Origin: Eremophila alpestris peregrina
Lineage: Eukaryota; Chordata; Aves; Passeriformes; Alaudidae
Assembly: GCA_009792885.1 (NCBI GenBank)
Contig: WMCF01000015.1
Span: 11,093,403-11,157,402, forward strand
Direction of reading: 5' to 3'
Length of the DNA: 64,000 nucleotides
A model generated the notes under the pieces. That model was not told the DNA's origin. It saw only the letters and a list, made by a program, of their open reading frames with translations, and searched no databases. Made by a program: the position numbers and the translations under genes. Below, piece after piece: positions 1-11,235 of this stretch (positions are counted from its first letter, which is position 1; each line of letters opens with the position of its first letter).

Positions 1-508
1 CTGGAAAGTGGCTTTTGATTAAAGCTACCTATGGATATCACTGTATCCTATCCAGTCCAATATTGTTCGCTCTGCTCCCTGCTGAGAAGCAATTTCAACT
101 TTTTATCACAATAACTGAATGATCTTTTGTCAAATGTAACAAATCATATAAAGGACAGCTGTTGAAAGTTGACATGAGACTGATTATTTGCAGTTGTAGA
201 AGGGTACTGAAATGAAAATATGAGTGAAATGACATTTCACTTAAAACTATGCTTGACTCTCCAGATAGAGAAAGAGGAATGTGAAATGAGTAGAATACAA
301 TTTGGTCTGGTTCAGTCTCTAGAAGACCAACTCTGTTGTGGTTAATTCCAAGAGAGCAACTTGTAAATAGAAAGCCCTGGTGAAAGTTTGAAATTAATAG
401 TTTTACTAATACTATTGGTATTCATTATTATTGGGTTTTGTTGGTGTTATTCTTTATGCTTTGATATTGCTATAGAAACCAAGAGGGTTCCTTCTTTTTC
501 CTTTACAG
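1..508 (+). other. DIAPH3: DIAPH3 intron, 3' part
   Basis: This is the end of the intron before the DAD exon. It finishes in a pyrimidine-rich tract and the acceptor ctttttcctttacag (494-508). The reading frame of the next exon stays open upstream to 388 by chance, but that stretch starts with TTG and is low-complexity (Ile, Leu and Phe rich), so I read it as intron. I see no repeat or other gene in it. Confidence 0.85.
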
Positions 509-604
509 AAGGTGAGGAGACTGGAGTGATGGATAGCCTGTTGGAGGCCTTGCAGTCAGGTGCGGCTTTTCGAGACCGAAGGAAAAGGACACCAAGGTCC
601 AAAG
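509..604 (+). CDS. DIAPH3: DIAPH3 exon encoding the diaphanous autoregulatory domain (DAD)
   Basis: This 96-base internal exon belongs to the formin DIAPH3 (mDia2), a cytosolic actin nucleator and elongator controlled by Rho GTPases. It encodes GEETGVMDSLLEALQSG followed by AAFRDRRKRTPRSK. The DAD core MDSLLEAL lies at 529-552 and the basic patch RRKR at 577-588. In this family the DAD helix binds the N-terminal inhibitory domain (DID) and keeps the formin closed until Rho binding opens it. The acceptor (ag at 507-508) and the donor (AAAG|gtgaat, gt at 605-606) are clear. The exon starts with two bases that complete a codon and ends with one base of the next, so both flanking introns are phase 1. 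DIAPH1 and DIAPH2 have very similar DADs. The assignment to DIAPH3 rests on the two downstream exons, which match the DIAPH3 tail as I know it. Confidence 0.93.
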
Positions 605-1043
605 GTGAATATTCTATTTTAGATTATTTTTTCCAGAGAAAGTGAAAAGCATTATGGATCCAGTCCTCTGGAATTTAGATACTGTAAGTTAATTCATCTG
701 TGCAATGACAGTTTTCAGGGATGTTCAGACTATTGCTTATGTCAGTAAGACTGGAAATTAATGTGCTGAATTTATTATAGCCAGATCATTATGACAAGAC
801 TTTTTAATACAGCCAAGTTTACTTTAACTGTTTAGAGTTTATAGTTGTATGGGGGAAGTGAAAGTTATCTTACTCCATAAGTGAATCTGAGTCAAATTAT
901 TTCTCTGGTATATAACTGTCATTTATTCCAAGAAATACCTGACTTCTAATTCCTAAATTCCTAAACTTCTCCTTTGTAATGTTGTAATACTCTGGTAACT
1001 TTCAAAAAGATGTTTTATTTCCAGCGTTTCTTTGCTTTTGCAG
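605..1043 (+). other. DIAPH3: DIAPH3 intron (439 bases)
   Basis: This short phase-1 intron runs from gtgaat at 605 to the acceptor tttgcttttgcag ending at 1043. If it were retained, the frame would run 13 codons past the exon and stop at TGA 643-645. I see no repeat in it. Confidence 0.88.
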
Positions 1044-1103
1044 ACATACCACAAAATCTCAGCCCAACCACACAGCGGCCTGTGCTGAAAGCTTGTAACC
1101 ATG
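1044..1103 (+). CDS. DIAPH3: DIAPH3 60-base penultimate coding exon
   Basis: Joined to the G at 604, this exon reads DIPQNLSPTTQRPVLKACNH and leaves a single G (1103) that joins the last exon to make a Glu codon. The PVLK-x-CNH-ENQK signature across this junction is what I recall of vertebrate DIAPH3, and it separates this gene from DIAPH1 and DIAPH2. The acceptor is tttgcttttgcag (to 1043) and the donor is CATG|gtaatg (gt at 1104-1105). The exon is too short to appear as an open reading frame of its own. It lies just after the DAD in the poorly structured C-terminal tail, rich in Pro, Gln and Ser, and no domain is visible. It is exactly 20 codons long between two phase-1 introns, so skipping it would keep the frame. 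Confidence 0.9.
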
Positions 1104-3669
1104 GTAATGAACCATATTTATCAATTGCATGCCCTTCTTAGGTTAGCTTATGGAGTTAATCTGTGCTTTCAAGACTGCTGTGATTATTTTTTCTGTTTTT
1201 TACGTTAGTGGAGTACTAAACCATTTTGGAACTTGCTTTTTAAGCATCATATTACATCCTGAAACTATACTTACTGATTATTCTGCAAAGCTCTTCTATG
1301 TTTTGTGGGATTTTTATTTATTTAAAATTTGATTATGTTTTTAAATTGTAGTACTTTTATAATCCTTAAGAATTATTATGCAAGATTTTTAGGGTTTATG
1401 AGACTAATAGAAAGCAGAGATTGTGTAATGTTTTAAAGTATTACTAAATGCCTGTTATACCAAATCTGAGAACTTTTGGCATTCATTCTGTGTTTCTTTG
1501 TCTTGATTTTCCTGGTGCTGTAGCTGGAATGGTTCAAGCTATTGTTTATCAGTATAATTCAAAAGGAGTGTTGTCTCAACAAAGTTATAGTAAATGTTTA
1601 TTTGTAAACTGCTGAACTATCTCTCTGTAATCAGTAGGACTTGTTCCTACAAGAAAAGTTACAGTGCAGGTGTGGGTGTCTGTTAGCTTTGTTAGATAGT
1701 CAGTCCACAGAATATTACTATATTGGCTGTGTTTTAATTAAGCTTGAGGCGTCCAGAGTGACTCAGTTGAATATGAGTAGTGGATCTCAGGAAAAGGTTT
1801 ATATCTGTAGTCCTTCTGTTAAAGAGAAATTTTTATAATGGGGGAAAAAAAAATCATCTTTCTTAGTTTTTAAAGCAGATTGCACTATTTTTTTATATTT
1901 AAATGCACTGTGGGTTTTATAAAGCACGTCATTAAATTGATTATATTAATTATACCTCATGTTTAAGTATTTATTTCTTCAAGTGAGTGTAGTAAAAAAA
2001 AACCCCAAACCTATTGAATTTGGCATATAATCCCAAAACTGAAGAAAATAGAGCTGAAAGGACAGTTTATAGATGATTAGAAATTGAATCAAAGAGAATC
2101 AAGTATTTTTGACAGCTACTTGTCTAGCACATAACGTATTGATATTTGAGTAATGACTATAGAGCACATCTGAATTTATCCTGTTTCTGCTTGTAAGAGC
2201 AGTCATGTTGAATACTGCCTATTAGCAGCACATTCCATCTAGGTAGCTGTCTGTGGACAGACTTGGCTTCAAGTTTTCAAACTTAACTGCCTTTGGTCAG
2301 CCATTATGGCCATGTTTCAGATTGAAAAACAAAACAACAAAACCAAACACTCACACTCACCAAAATTTTAAGGCTGAAAAATCTTAGTCTAAACCATGGA
2401 CAGGTTTGTACATCAGATGGATATAATTTGGTGCTAAAGTTTGAAGTTCAGATGTCTGATTTGGAGAGAAGAGTAAAGTAAACTCTTGCATTTTTTGTTG
2501 TTTTTACCAAAGTCAGTTTTTCCATAGAGCATTTTGAGACGGTCTAATTCTAATACATTTTAAAATTATTTCAACATTTCTTTCACTTGTCTTGTTAGCT
2601 CAGAAACAGGCTAGTACAGAGCTGAGCTTGCTTTTAAGGAATTCATTAGCATGTTTTTGATTTGTTGACACTTGTCACAATGTGTGTTACATCTTCCTAT
2701 TTTGAGCCAAATAGAGCACCAAACCTGGTGTGTATTATGGTGAATTCAAAGCCTTTTTTTTTCCTTTTTAATAGAAGTATATGATCATTTACGTTACATA
2801 CTGTCTAGAATGGATGCTAGACCCTGAGTGTCAAAGTCAGTTTTGGACAATAATAATAATAATAATAACCTTAATGGAGTTAGTGTGGTCAGTCAAGATA
2901 GGAATTATAATGATAAAATTTCTTAACTTTTCTGAGTTCAACAATGTATAATGTCAATATTGTTCTCTGTATCATTTTTTCTTGCACTTTATATCTGATA
3001 TATACATGCTCAATAGCCTGTTCTTTCTATCTATATGTGTATAAGAAGTGATGAATGCTCTATATAAGGGTCTATTACATATACACCATACAAGCAAGAA
3101 GTCTGTGACTTCAGCTCACTTCAGAAAAACTGGGATATCTTATTAGACAGAAGTATTGGCTTGGTCATTCCTAATTTGCTATTTTTTTTTCTCAACCTAA
3201 AAGTTCAAATGAATGCCAAATTTTATATCATGGGAAAAAAACCCACTGTCTTACTATAAGGCTAAAATATATGGAGATTGCTCAAAGTCCTTAACTAGCA
3301 AATCAAGCACTTTCCATGTTTGCTTCTGTACTGGTTTTGGCTGTTTGGGTTAACTGGTAACGGGTTTGGTTACTGTTTATTCTGCTGAGATTGACAGATT
3401 CACTTATAGTAGATATATTCTATTGATGCACACTGCAGATTCTTAGCTAGGATTCATCATACAGTCAGAAAGAATTACACACCATGACTTGAAATGTCTG
3501 TCCTGAATCCTTTGGAGTGTAGTAATCTCTGTTGGGCAGGTGCTATCACTCTATGTCTTCTGTTTCAAAATACAACCAACCAAATTAATAAAATTTAGTC
3601 TTTATGATTAAAGATATTTCTCTTAAAAAAGTGGGAACCAAATCAGATCCAAGTGGGATCCAATCAGAT
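1104..3669. other. Intron segment, no gene recognised
   Basis: This is AT-rich unique-looking sequence. It contains a (TAA)n microsatellite at 2849-2868 and short A or T runs. An in-frame stop (TAG 1139-1141) lies 36 bases after the start of the codon that spans the exon end, so the 60-base exon cannot extend far. Open frames at 1150-1332 and 1641-1838 are short and show no recognisable domain. Confidence 0.6.
2849..2868 (+). repeat. (TAA)n microsatellite
   Basis: Six to seven perfect TAA units lie within otherwise AT-rich intron. Confidence 0.9.
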
Positions 3670-4222
3670 CTCTGTCTTCCCTGTTGGGATGGAAAAAGGT
3701 AAAGCTCATGGGCTGAGAAAAGAACAGTGTAATAATTGAAAAGGTTAATAATAATAATAGGGAGGTGAAGAAGAAGGAGGAGGAGGAGTAAAAAGTAGAG
3801 GGAAGGAGAGGAATTAAACAGAGGACAAAAAAGTGGTACACAATACAATTTCTCACCACTGTGGACCAATGCTGAGCCAGTCTCTTCCTAGCAATCAGCA
3901 TTTCCTGACCAACTTCCTCAGTTTGCATGCAGAGCCTGATGCCATATGGTATGGAGTATCCCTTTGGCCAGTCAGGGCTAGCTGTCCCAGCTGTGCTCCT
4001 CCCCAGTTTATTGTGCCCCTGCCCACTGAGTAGGGCACGTGCAGAGCATGTGAGCATCCCAGAGCACGGGAACCTGAAAGGTCCTTGACTTTAGGGTAAG
4101 CACTGCTGAGGAACAACTAAAACATCGGTGTGTTATCAACATCCTTCCTAGACTCAATTCAAAACAGAGCACTGTACCAGCTACTAGGAAGGAAATTAAC
4201 TCTATCCCACAAAAACACTGGA
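3670..4222 (-). mobile_element. Solo LTR of an avian endogenous retrovirus (minus orientation)
   Basis: Read on the minus strand, this matches a long terminal repeat that I know to be dispersed in bird genomes. Landmarks are GGGATAGAGTTAAT (near 4195-4207), GTTGATAACAC, GATGTTTTAGTTGTT, CCAAAGGGATACTCCATACC (near 3948-3967) and, in U5, the CTCAGCCCATGAG-like block (near 3703-3716). The GA-rich tract at 3757-3813 on the plus strand is the pyrimidine-rich U5 of this element. No gag, pol or env sequence adjoins it, so it is a solo LTR left by recombination. Open frames on both strands at 3585-4310 are by-products of it. Both ends are approximate, and I cannot give the family name with confidence. 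Confidence 0.75.
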
Positions 4223-4771
4223 TAGGAAACTGGCTCCATGTCTCACAGGGCATGACAAGGGAGAGAAATATAGCCTGAAAGCACAGTTTCTCCACAGCTT
4301 TCTCTTCCATCTAAATGGAAGCAGGAAGGAAATTTTTCTAACCATTGCCAATGTAACCCTCAGTACAATGCTACATAAGGTATCAAGCTAGCATTTGCTT
4401 TTCAGGCTCAGCCAAACCCTGTAAAACAAAGTAATACAGAGGAGCAAGCCAGTGCTGCTCAGATCTGGAACTGAGAACTGAAAATGTTTCCTTTAAGCAA
4501 ATAGACTGCTTAAGGAAAAAAAAAAAAAGCAATAATGAATTTAGTGAAATGCTGGCTATTGTGTGGGCCATTTTTCTCTTCATGATCTGTTGAGCTCCCC
4601 TGGAAGCTCTGATGGTGTTCAGCTGGTACTTCTAGTTAAAAAGGAGTACTTGTTCTCATGCCACATTCCACGGTAGCTAAATGTGTGTTATTTTATTTTC
4701 AATCCTACTGCATTCCTCTGTTATTGAACAGATTGCCTCCTTCTAACATGATATGTGTTTAAAAAAACATG
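4223..4771. other. Intron segment between LTR and CR1
   Basis: No gene is visible. It contains a run of 13 A at about 4507-4519. At its right end a 15-base block (atgtgtttaaaaaaa) occurs twice, at about 4753-4767 and 4770-4784, on the edge of the next CR1 copy. This may be a duplicated junction of that insertion. Confidence 0.5.
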
Positions 4772-4880
4772 TGTTTAAAAAAAGACTGGATGTGGCGCCC
4801 ATGGTTTAGTTGAGGTGTTAGGGCATGGGTTGGACTTGATGATCTTGAAGGACTCTTCCAACCTTGTGATTCTATGATAT
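4772..4880 (+). mobile_element. CR1 LINE, 5'-truncated 3' end (plus orientation)
   Basis: The sequence shows the typical avian CR1 terminus: AAGACTGGATGTGGC, then GGTTGGACTTGATGATCTTG, then CTCTTCCAACC, ending in the tail GATTCTATGATA. CR1 copies are heavily 5'-truncated and this one keeps only about 110 bases. It has no coding capacity. Confidence 0.9.
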
Positions 4881-7800
4881 ATAGGTTTTGTCAAGTTTAA
4901 ATCTGCTCTATTTTTGTGATCAGAATTACCAGTTGTATTTTTAATGCTTGTGGCAAGGCCCATTGTGTCACAGTATTTCTTGGGGAGAAAAATTCCTGCT
5001 GCATAACTAACAGAAATAATATATATTTAGAATTGCTAAATCTTGGAAGTGTTTTAATGCCTTGAGAATGCAAGTGATATGTGCTAGATTTTAGTGGATA
5101 TGGATCAGTATATTTTGTTCCCATTCATAATGTTTTTTATTTTTTAATTACCTACTGAATTACATCTATGTGCAAAACTACCTGTTAATGTTACAGTTTG
5201 CTTTAACTGCAAAGAACTATGGACTGCAGTAAATATTGTGGAATATGCTTTTGCTGTAATTCCAATTCAGAGCACTGTTTGACGCAAGCAAAGTATTGGT
5301 ATAGTTTTAGTGGTGTGCTTAGGATTCAATAGTATCTAACAGTGGAGCTCTTTTATTTAGGAAGTGGAAGAAAGCACTTTATTTTCAGTGATCAAGTTTT
5401 TGCACATTAGAAGATCATTTCAAGCAGCTAATAGCTACTGCTGATCTGAGTTTATCAATTATTTACAACAAGAGTCAAGGCATATTTGCAGCATATTCTA
5501 GCTTCTGAAGTCCAGATACATGGAACACCATATCCAAGGCAGGGCAGAGCCCACTGCAGCACAGAAAGCTGCATTATTCACTGAGTTTTTGGTCAGGTTT
5601 TGCAGCCTGCACCAAGTTTTCTGCTGCTATGGCTACGCATTTATTTGCAGTAGCATTATCCAAGCTAATGCTATCTGAATTGCATGAATACAAATTTGAG
5701 ATCTAGCTTTGATTGTAAATAAACACATATCTCAAATGCAGCAAGGAGAGTATATCTTTACAAGCAGATCATATTAAAAATGCTGTGAGTAAAGAAAAGC
5801 TATAATAAAATGCAAGCAAAAAAATACAGATTGCTTTTTGAGACTGCAGAGGTTGAAAGAAATCTTTCTGTCACAATCAGTAATTGCATTGTGGACTACA
5901 TTTCTAAAGGTGACAAAAAGGTCTTGTTTCTATACTGAGATCAAACTTCCATGGTGAGAGATGGTTGTAATTGTTATAGCTGTTCAGTAAATCTATACAC
6001 AATCCAATGATTTACATATCACATGTAATCTGAAGCATTTTAAAGACTTCTGTTAAATAAAATCCTTATGTAGTAATGTCATTCTGTCCCAATTAAGCCT
6101 AAGGAAACACTTTTGTCATGTTTGTTGGGTTCTTTTAATCTTGTATTTATAATAGAACTGTCACCGGATACTCATATTAATGTCTCTGCTACCTTATTTT
6201 TGACAAGCAAAGCTGACAGTGAGCTCAAGCTCATCTTAGTCCTTGAAAGAGTGTGACCACATAGAGGTCATTTTTATTTCATCATTGTATGTGACAGCAG
6301 GCTATGATTGGCATTTCAACCTAATTTTTCCTTAAGTATGTGTATGTTGCTATCTCTTCCTCAACTGTATATAGTGAACATTAGGAAGTACCTAAGAGTG
6401 AAGAAGTTACCCATGAAGATAACTTTTTACCCAGAACATGTTAGCAGTAAAGGCACCCTCTTTGAGCATTAGCAGTCCTTCATGGTAGGTACTGCTTTCA
6501 AGTTACTGTGCATGTTCAGCCATGTGATCACAAAACATCAGTACCTCTGGTGGAGAAAATTTTTGTTAAGCTTTGTGAAGTTTTACTCAATAGACAAGTT
6601 TTCTCAGTAGAGGACATGGAATAACTGTAGGCACTGTTATGAAAGGAAAACATTTAATAGAATTTCTATTAAAAATGGTTCTCAGTTGTTGCCATTTTAA
6701 GACCAAATCTTCACTTCAATATTGACTTCATAGGTCAAGTAAAATTGCTGCTTATTCTAACAGAAATAATTCCCCTGGAACCATCTACACTGTTTATAAT
6801 AGTTTTTTTTTTCTTAGAGCATGCCGCAGAGTTCAAAGAAACTGACCATAAAAGTCAATTTTGCATGTGTGGAAAGAAAAAATAATGTCCAGACAAGGAA
6901 AATGAATTTACACATTTTTATTTCTTTCTTTAGAACTATTTCTGCATTGCCACAGTTGCAAACACATACCATCACAAAAATATCCCTAAAGAACTTTCAT
7001 TCCAAAATATCTAGGAAAAAGATTAATTTTGATGCAGTTTTTAGCAGTCTCTCACGCCCATAATTTAATGTTAGAATGAAGAAAATTTCTGACTAGAAGG
7101 GATGGCAGCCAGGAAGAGTTTAGAATAAAAAATGAGAAAAGAATTTTTGGGGCCTTTTCTAACAAAATGTTCCTTCAAATAAAAACTGACATAGAGAACT
7201 ATAAGCCACTCATTTACTAATCATTTATTTATTTTAATATGCTGAGTGCTGAAAAATTATTGGAGACTATCAAGATTCTTCAGATTAGTAATAATTGTAT
7301 ATTATTGCTGTGAAGATACTGATCTAGACAGAAAAAAGTGCTATCTTGCCCTTAGTATAAGCAAAACACACATTAGCAACCTGTATTTAGAAAGGTGAGG
7401 AGGAATTTTAATCCTACAAAAAATGTCCCTGTCTATTTTATTAAAGTCTTGTGAGATTTCCCTTATCAACTTTCATGAGTGAGGTTTCACACATATCCTT
7501 CACCCTATGTCTTATCATGCAGCATTACAGCTGAACATAATGTAGACAAAAAGGAGAACCCAAGCTTTTGCAGGCTATAATTTTTAAGTTCTACCCTGAG
7601 GCAAGGTGGACCTTATAATGGGGTTTTTTCTCTAGAGGTTTGACAACTTCATTCCCAAAATGTGACCCTTTGAAGATGTCAAATTAGACACTCAGAAGAG
7701 CTAATTGCTTTTGTAAATATTTTGCCAGTGTTCATTGGTGTTAGTTGAATAAGATCACGGCTCTCAAGGGAGGCAAGGACACTTTCTGCAAGATAAGAAC

Positions 7801-10800
7801 AGTAGCAAAGAGGTGACATTTGAAAGCAGTGACACCATATATTCCATAATTGCACATACAGTAAATGTCAGCTTCATAATCACCTAGGTAGGTAACCAGC
7901 TACAGCAGGCAAGTTATATATTCAAAGCAGTCAGCTGGAAATTTATCAGTGGAAAATCTTAAATCTGCAAAGGGAGCTGTAAATTACCAGCAGTGTACCC
8001 ATATTTGTCTTTTCATTTTTTAGTCACACAGAACTTCCCATTTGAAGACAATTACCAAATTTATGTATATAGCAAAGAGATTCTGTCACTTCTCAGAGCA
8101 CTTTTCAAGTCTCTTCCATATTTGTTAAACAAGATTTTAGGTATAAATTTACCAGTCTGTTTCACTTCTGTTTTCTGACTGTTAAGAACAAGTAGAATCT
8201 AAACTCCTGCCTCATTCTTCATAGGCTTTCTAAAATTTGATCTAAATAGCAGATTCACTGAACAACAGCCATAACACTCTTTATATTGTGGGGTTTTAAA
8301 AATAGCTAGATAGATACACCCACATATATATTTTCTTAAAGGGGTTATCTTTCATAAAGAAACCACAAATAAACCACAAGCAAAATATTAGGTAGGAAAT
8401 TTTTGTCAGCTAGACATCAAAAATGAGTTTTGTCTGGTTAAAGACTTCACTGGGGACAAAATCTGAGATACTAACAGAGTATGATTCTTGACCTGAGTCT
8501 GTTCTGTGACTCCAGTGATGTCTGGTTAATGCAACATTGTTTAATCAGGCAAAATTCCAAAGATTTAGAGAAACACAAAACATTATTCATTAAATTCTTC
8601 AAGCACTTTTCTTTAGTCATCTTTTTATGCCTGTAAGTGAATGTTTTCCATTAATGTTCTGGGATTTTTTTCCTCCTTTGGGAGAATTTAGTTTCTTTTT
8701 TTTTTTCCTAAGTAGTTACTGTAACAGAACAAAAATGTTGTGTAGATGAAATAATGGAGTTATATTTCTGCCTGACTTTTTCATTATAGCCAACCCTCTG
8801 CAAAGGTGCAAACATGCAGGGAAAACAAGAGTATCTTCAACTTCTTCCTTTTGTTGGGGTGGGAACACTTGGAAGATTTACTTTCAAGTTTTTGAATACT
8901 CTAAAGGGAAATTGGCAATTCAGTTGTATCAGAATTAGTGCTTGCACCTGTAAGTTGCTTGATAAATCCAGTATCATCATTCAAAAATAGATGAGTCTTT
9001 TGTATTTCCACCATACATGCCTAGGGCAATATCTGCATCAATCACCCAGCAAAATAATCTGAAGTCTCAGAAGGCCTTTCAGTGGCTCAAACCTGGAGAT
9101 TGTGGGTGATAAAGGAAATGCAGGGGTCAAAGGCAGCTCTTGCCAGAATGGCAGGAGGAAGGATGATAGCCAGGCTTCCACTGAATGGTCTGGAATAGTG
9201 TGAGCAACTTGGTCTGCAAATCCTCTTTTCTTATGGTGAGGTAGATTATAAATCAAAAATGGGAAGCTACAGTTTAAGTAATTTCAGGAAAGATTATCTG
9301 GATTTTCAATCTATTCCCTTTCAGCACGCACTAGTAGTAGTGAAGTAGTTGGGCTCTTATCTTTGGTATGGTAATCTTTTGCTTAAAAAAAAAGCCAACA
9401 ACTTTTTAAAGAAAAATTGTTTTAGCCGAACAGAGAAACTATGTGAAGACTATGCAGTTTCCTACATTATTTTACTTCCTGGAGGATAGCTAGTATATAT
9501 TTCTTTCTTTGAGAGACAATAACTGTCTAGTTAGTAGCATAGCCTTTCTGTTACAATAGTTTGTCATGATGTCTTCAAAGAAGACTTTGTAATGGTGAAG
9601 TTTTTTATTTCCATTGGGAAAAGAGTTTTCATCAAGCTTTTTTTGTCTCTTGATATTATCTAACTCCATATACCAGAGAAATAAAAGAAAAACTGTTACT
9701 TGACTCTATAAGCTTGACCATATTTGCCATAGCTTTTAAAAAATCTAAAGGCTGGGATTTGGAAAAATAAGAGTGAATTTATTCTACATCATTCAAACTT
9801 GCAGTTCTTGATTTTCTCCCTCCTTGTAGCATAGCAAAATGATAAAATAAGAAATTGAAAAGATAACATCGGGACTACTTAGTGTCATAAACAGGGAAAT
9901 GGAATGAAATTTCAGCAGATTTTCAGCACAGGCAAATAATTATTCCAGGGGTTTTTCTTTTTTATCTGTTTTCTTAGGCTTTGAGCCTGTTTCCTTGTAT
10001 TTGAAAAGAGATGAGTGTACATGGTGCATTATAATACATAAAAATACTTGAATTAGCTCTAGACAGTCTACTTTGTGTACTTGAGGCAGAATAACTTTTA
10101 GCTCAGAAATTAATTTGGATATCATGGCCCAGTTTGGGGGTTTCAGAAAATATTTGGGTATCTGTGTACTATCTGTAATCGAGCTATGCAATTTCAGAAT
10201 CATGTCCAAGAATGTGGCTGGAATCATTACCATCCATCCCCATCTATTATGAGTATTTGAATCTTTAGACTCACTAACATTTGTTATTTATAGTGGCACT
10301 CTGTGAGCAGAGTGGCTAATGAACAGAAGGGAACTTTCCAGGGATACAGGAAACATGGTTTAAATCCTTTCCTTGAGGGAACAATAAATCTTGATGAACC
10401 AGGGTTAAACACAGCTAAGTGAGAGCTTTCATTATCCAGCTTAACTTTGGCACCTAAGTTTTACTGGTCTTTTAGCTTGGTAACTAAATTTATTAACAAC
10501 AGAAGAAATTCCTATCAGACTTGTGTACCTTAGCTGAAAGGCAGCTGTTTGAGTTACTACAGATACATGTTAACCAGAGAAATAAGTCTTTAAGGTTGTG
10601 ATCTTCCCACTGTTTTCTCTCGGCTCTGGAGAAGGGATTCGAATATAAAACCTATTAGTACATAAAGGCTGCTTTTATAGCTTTGTATAAGGTTGGCATT
10701 TTCTGGTTTTGGTTGTTTTTTTACTGTAGTCATAATTACATTGGGTGATTTTTTTTAATGTTGTCTTAGTTGCAAAAGCAGAGATTAATTCCTAAATACT

Positions 10801-11235
10801 CTCAATCCCTTGCCAAAGTTGTTTTCTTTTTGGTGCATAAGCACAGAAACATTTATCTGAGGACTATTCTTATTTCAGTGGGTGCATTTTATTGTTGTCA
10901 TTACCAGAGAAGGGAGACTGAATGTATTTTTTTCTTCCTATGCTCTAACATCTCCTTTGGTCCCTATTTTCCAAGAGAAAGTGAACTTTATGGGATCTAA
11001 TCTTTTACTCTGACATCAGTAGCTCAAGAGCTGAGTCAATCTGATGCTTCCAAATCTGCTGATTAACTTATGAACGCAGTGCCAAATTAGGCTGAGGGAG
11101 GAGCTTGTAGAGGACATAGTTTACAGTTTGGCCAGTATTTATAAAAGTGGGGTAACATTAAATGACAGCTATGTCCTAATTATTTTTTTTTTTTTGGTGG
11201 TGGTGCGTGGAAGTGGCTTTGGTTGCTTGGGTTTT
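4881..11235. other. Intron segment, no gene recognised
   Basis: This is 6.4 kb of AT-rich sequence without a recognisable repeat or exon. Open frames such as 6821-7063, 9038-9256 (minus) and 9940-10233 (minus) are under 100 codons and lack domains. A T-run occurs at 11183-11195, close to the next CR1 insertion. Confidence 0.55.

Noticed and set aside
388..508. Upstream open extension of the DAD exon
   Set aside because: It starts at TTG, is low-complexity and lies before a clear acceptor (ag at 507-508). The family frame begins at 509.
3623..4057. 144-codon minus-strand frame and neighbours
   Set aside because: They lie inside the solo LTR. The Leu/Ser/Phe-rich middle is the translated U5 pyrimidine tract.
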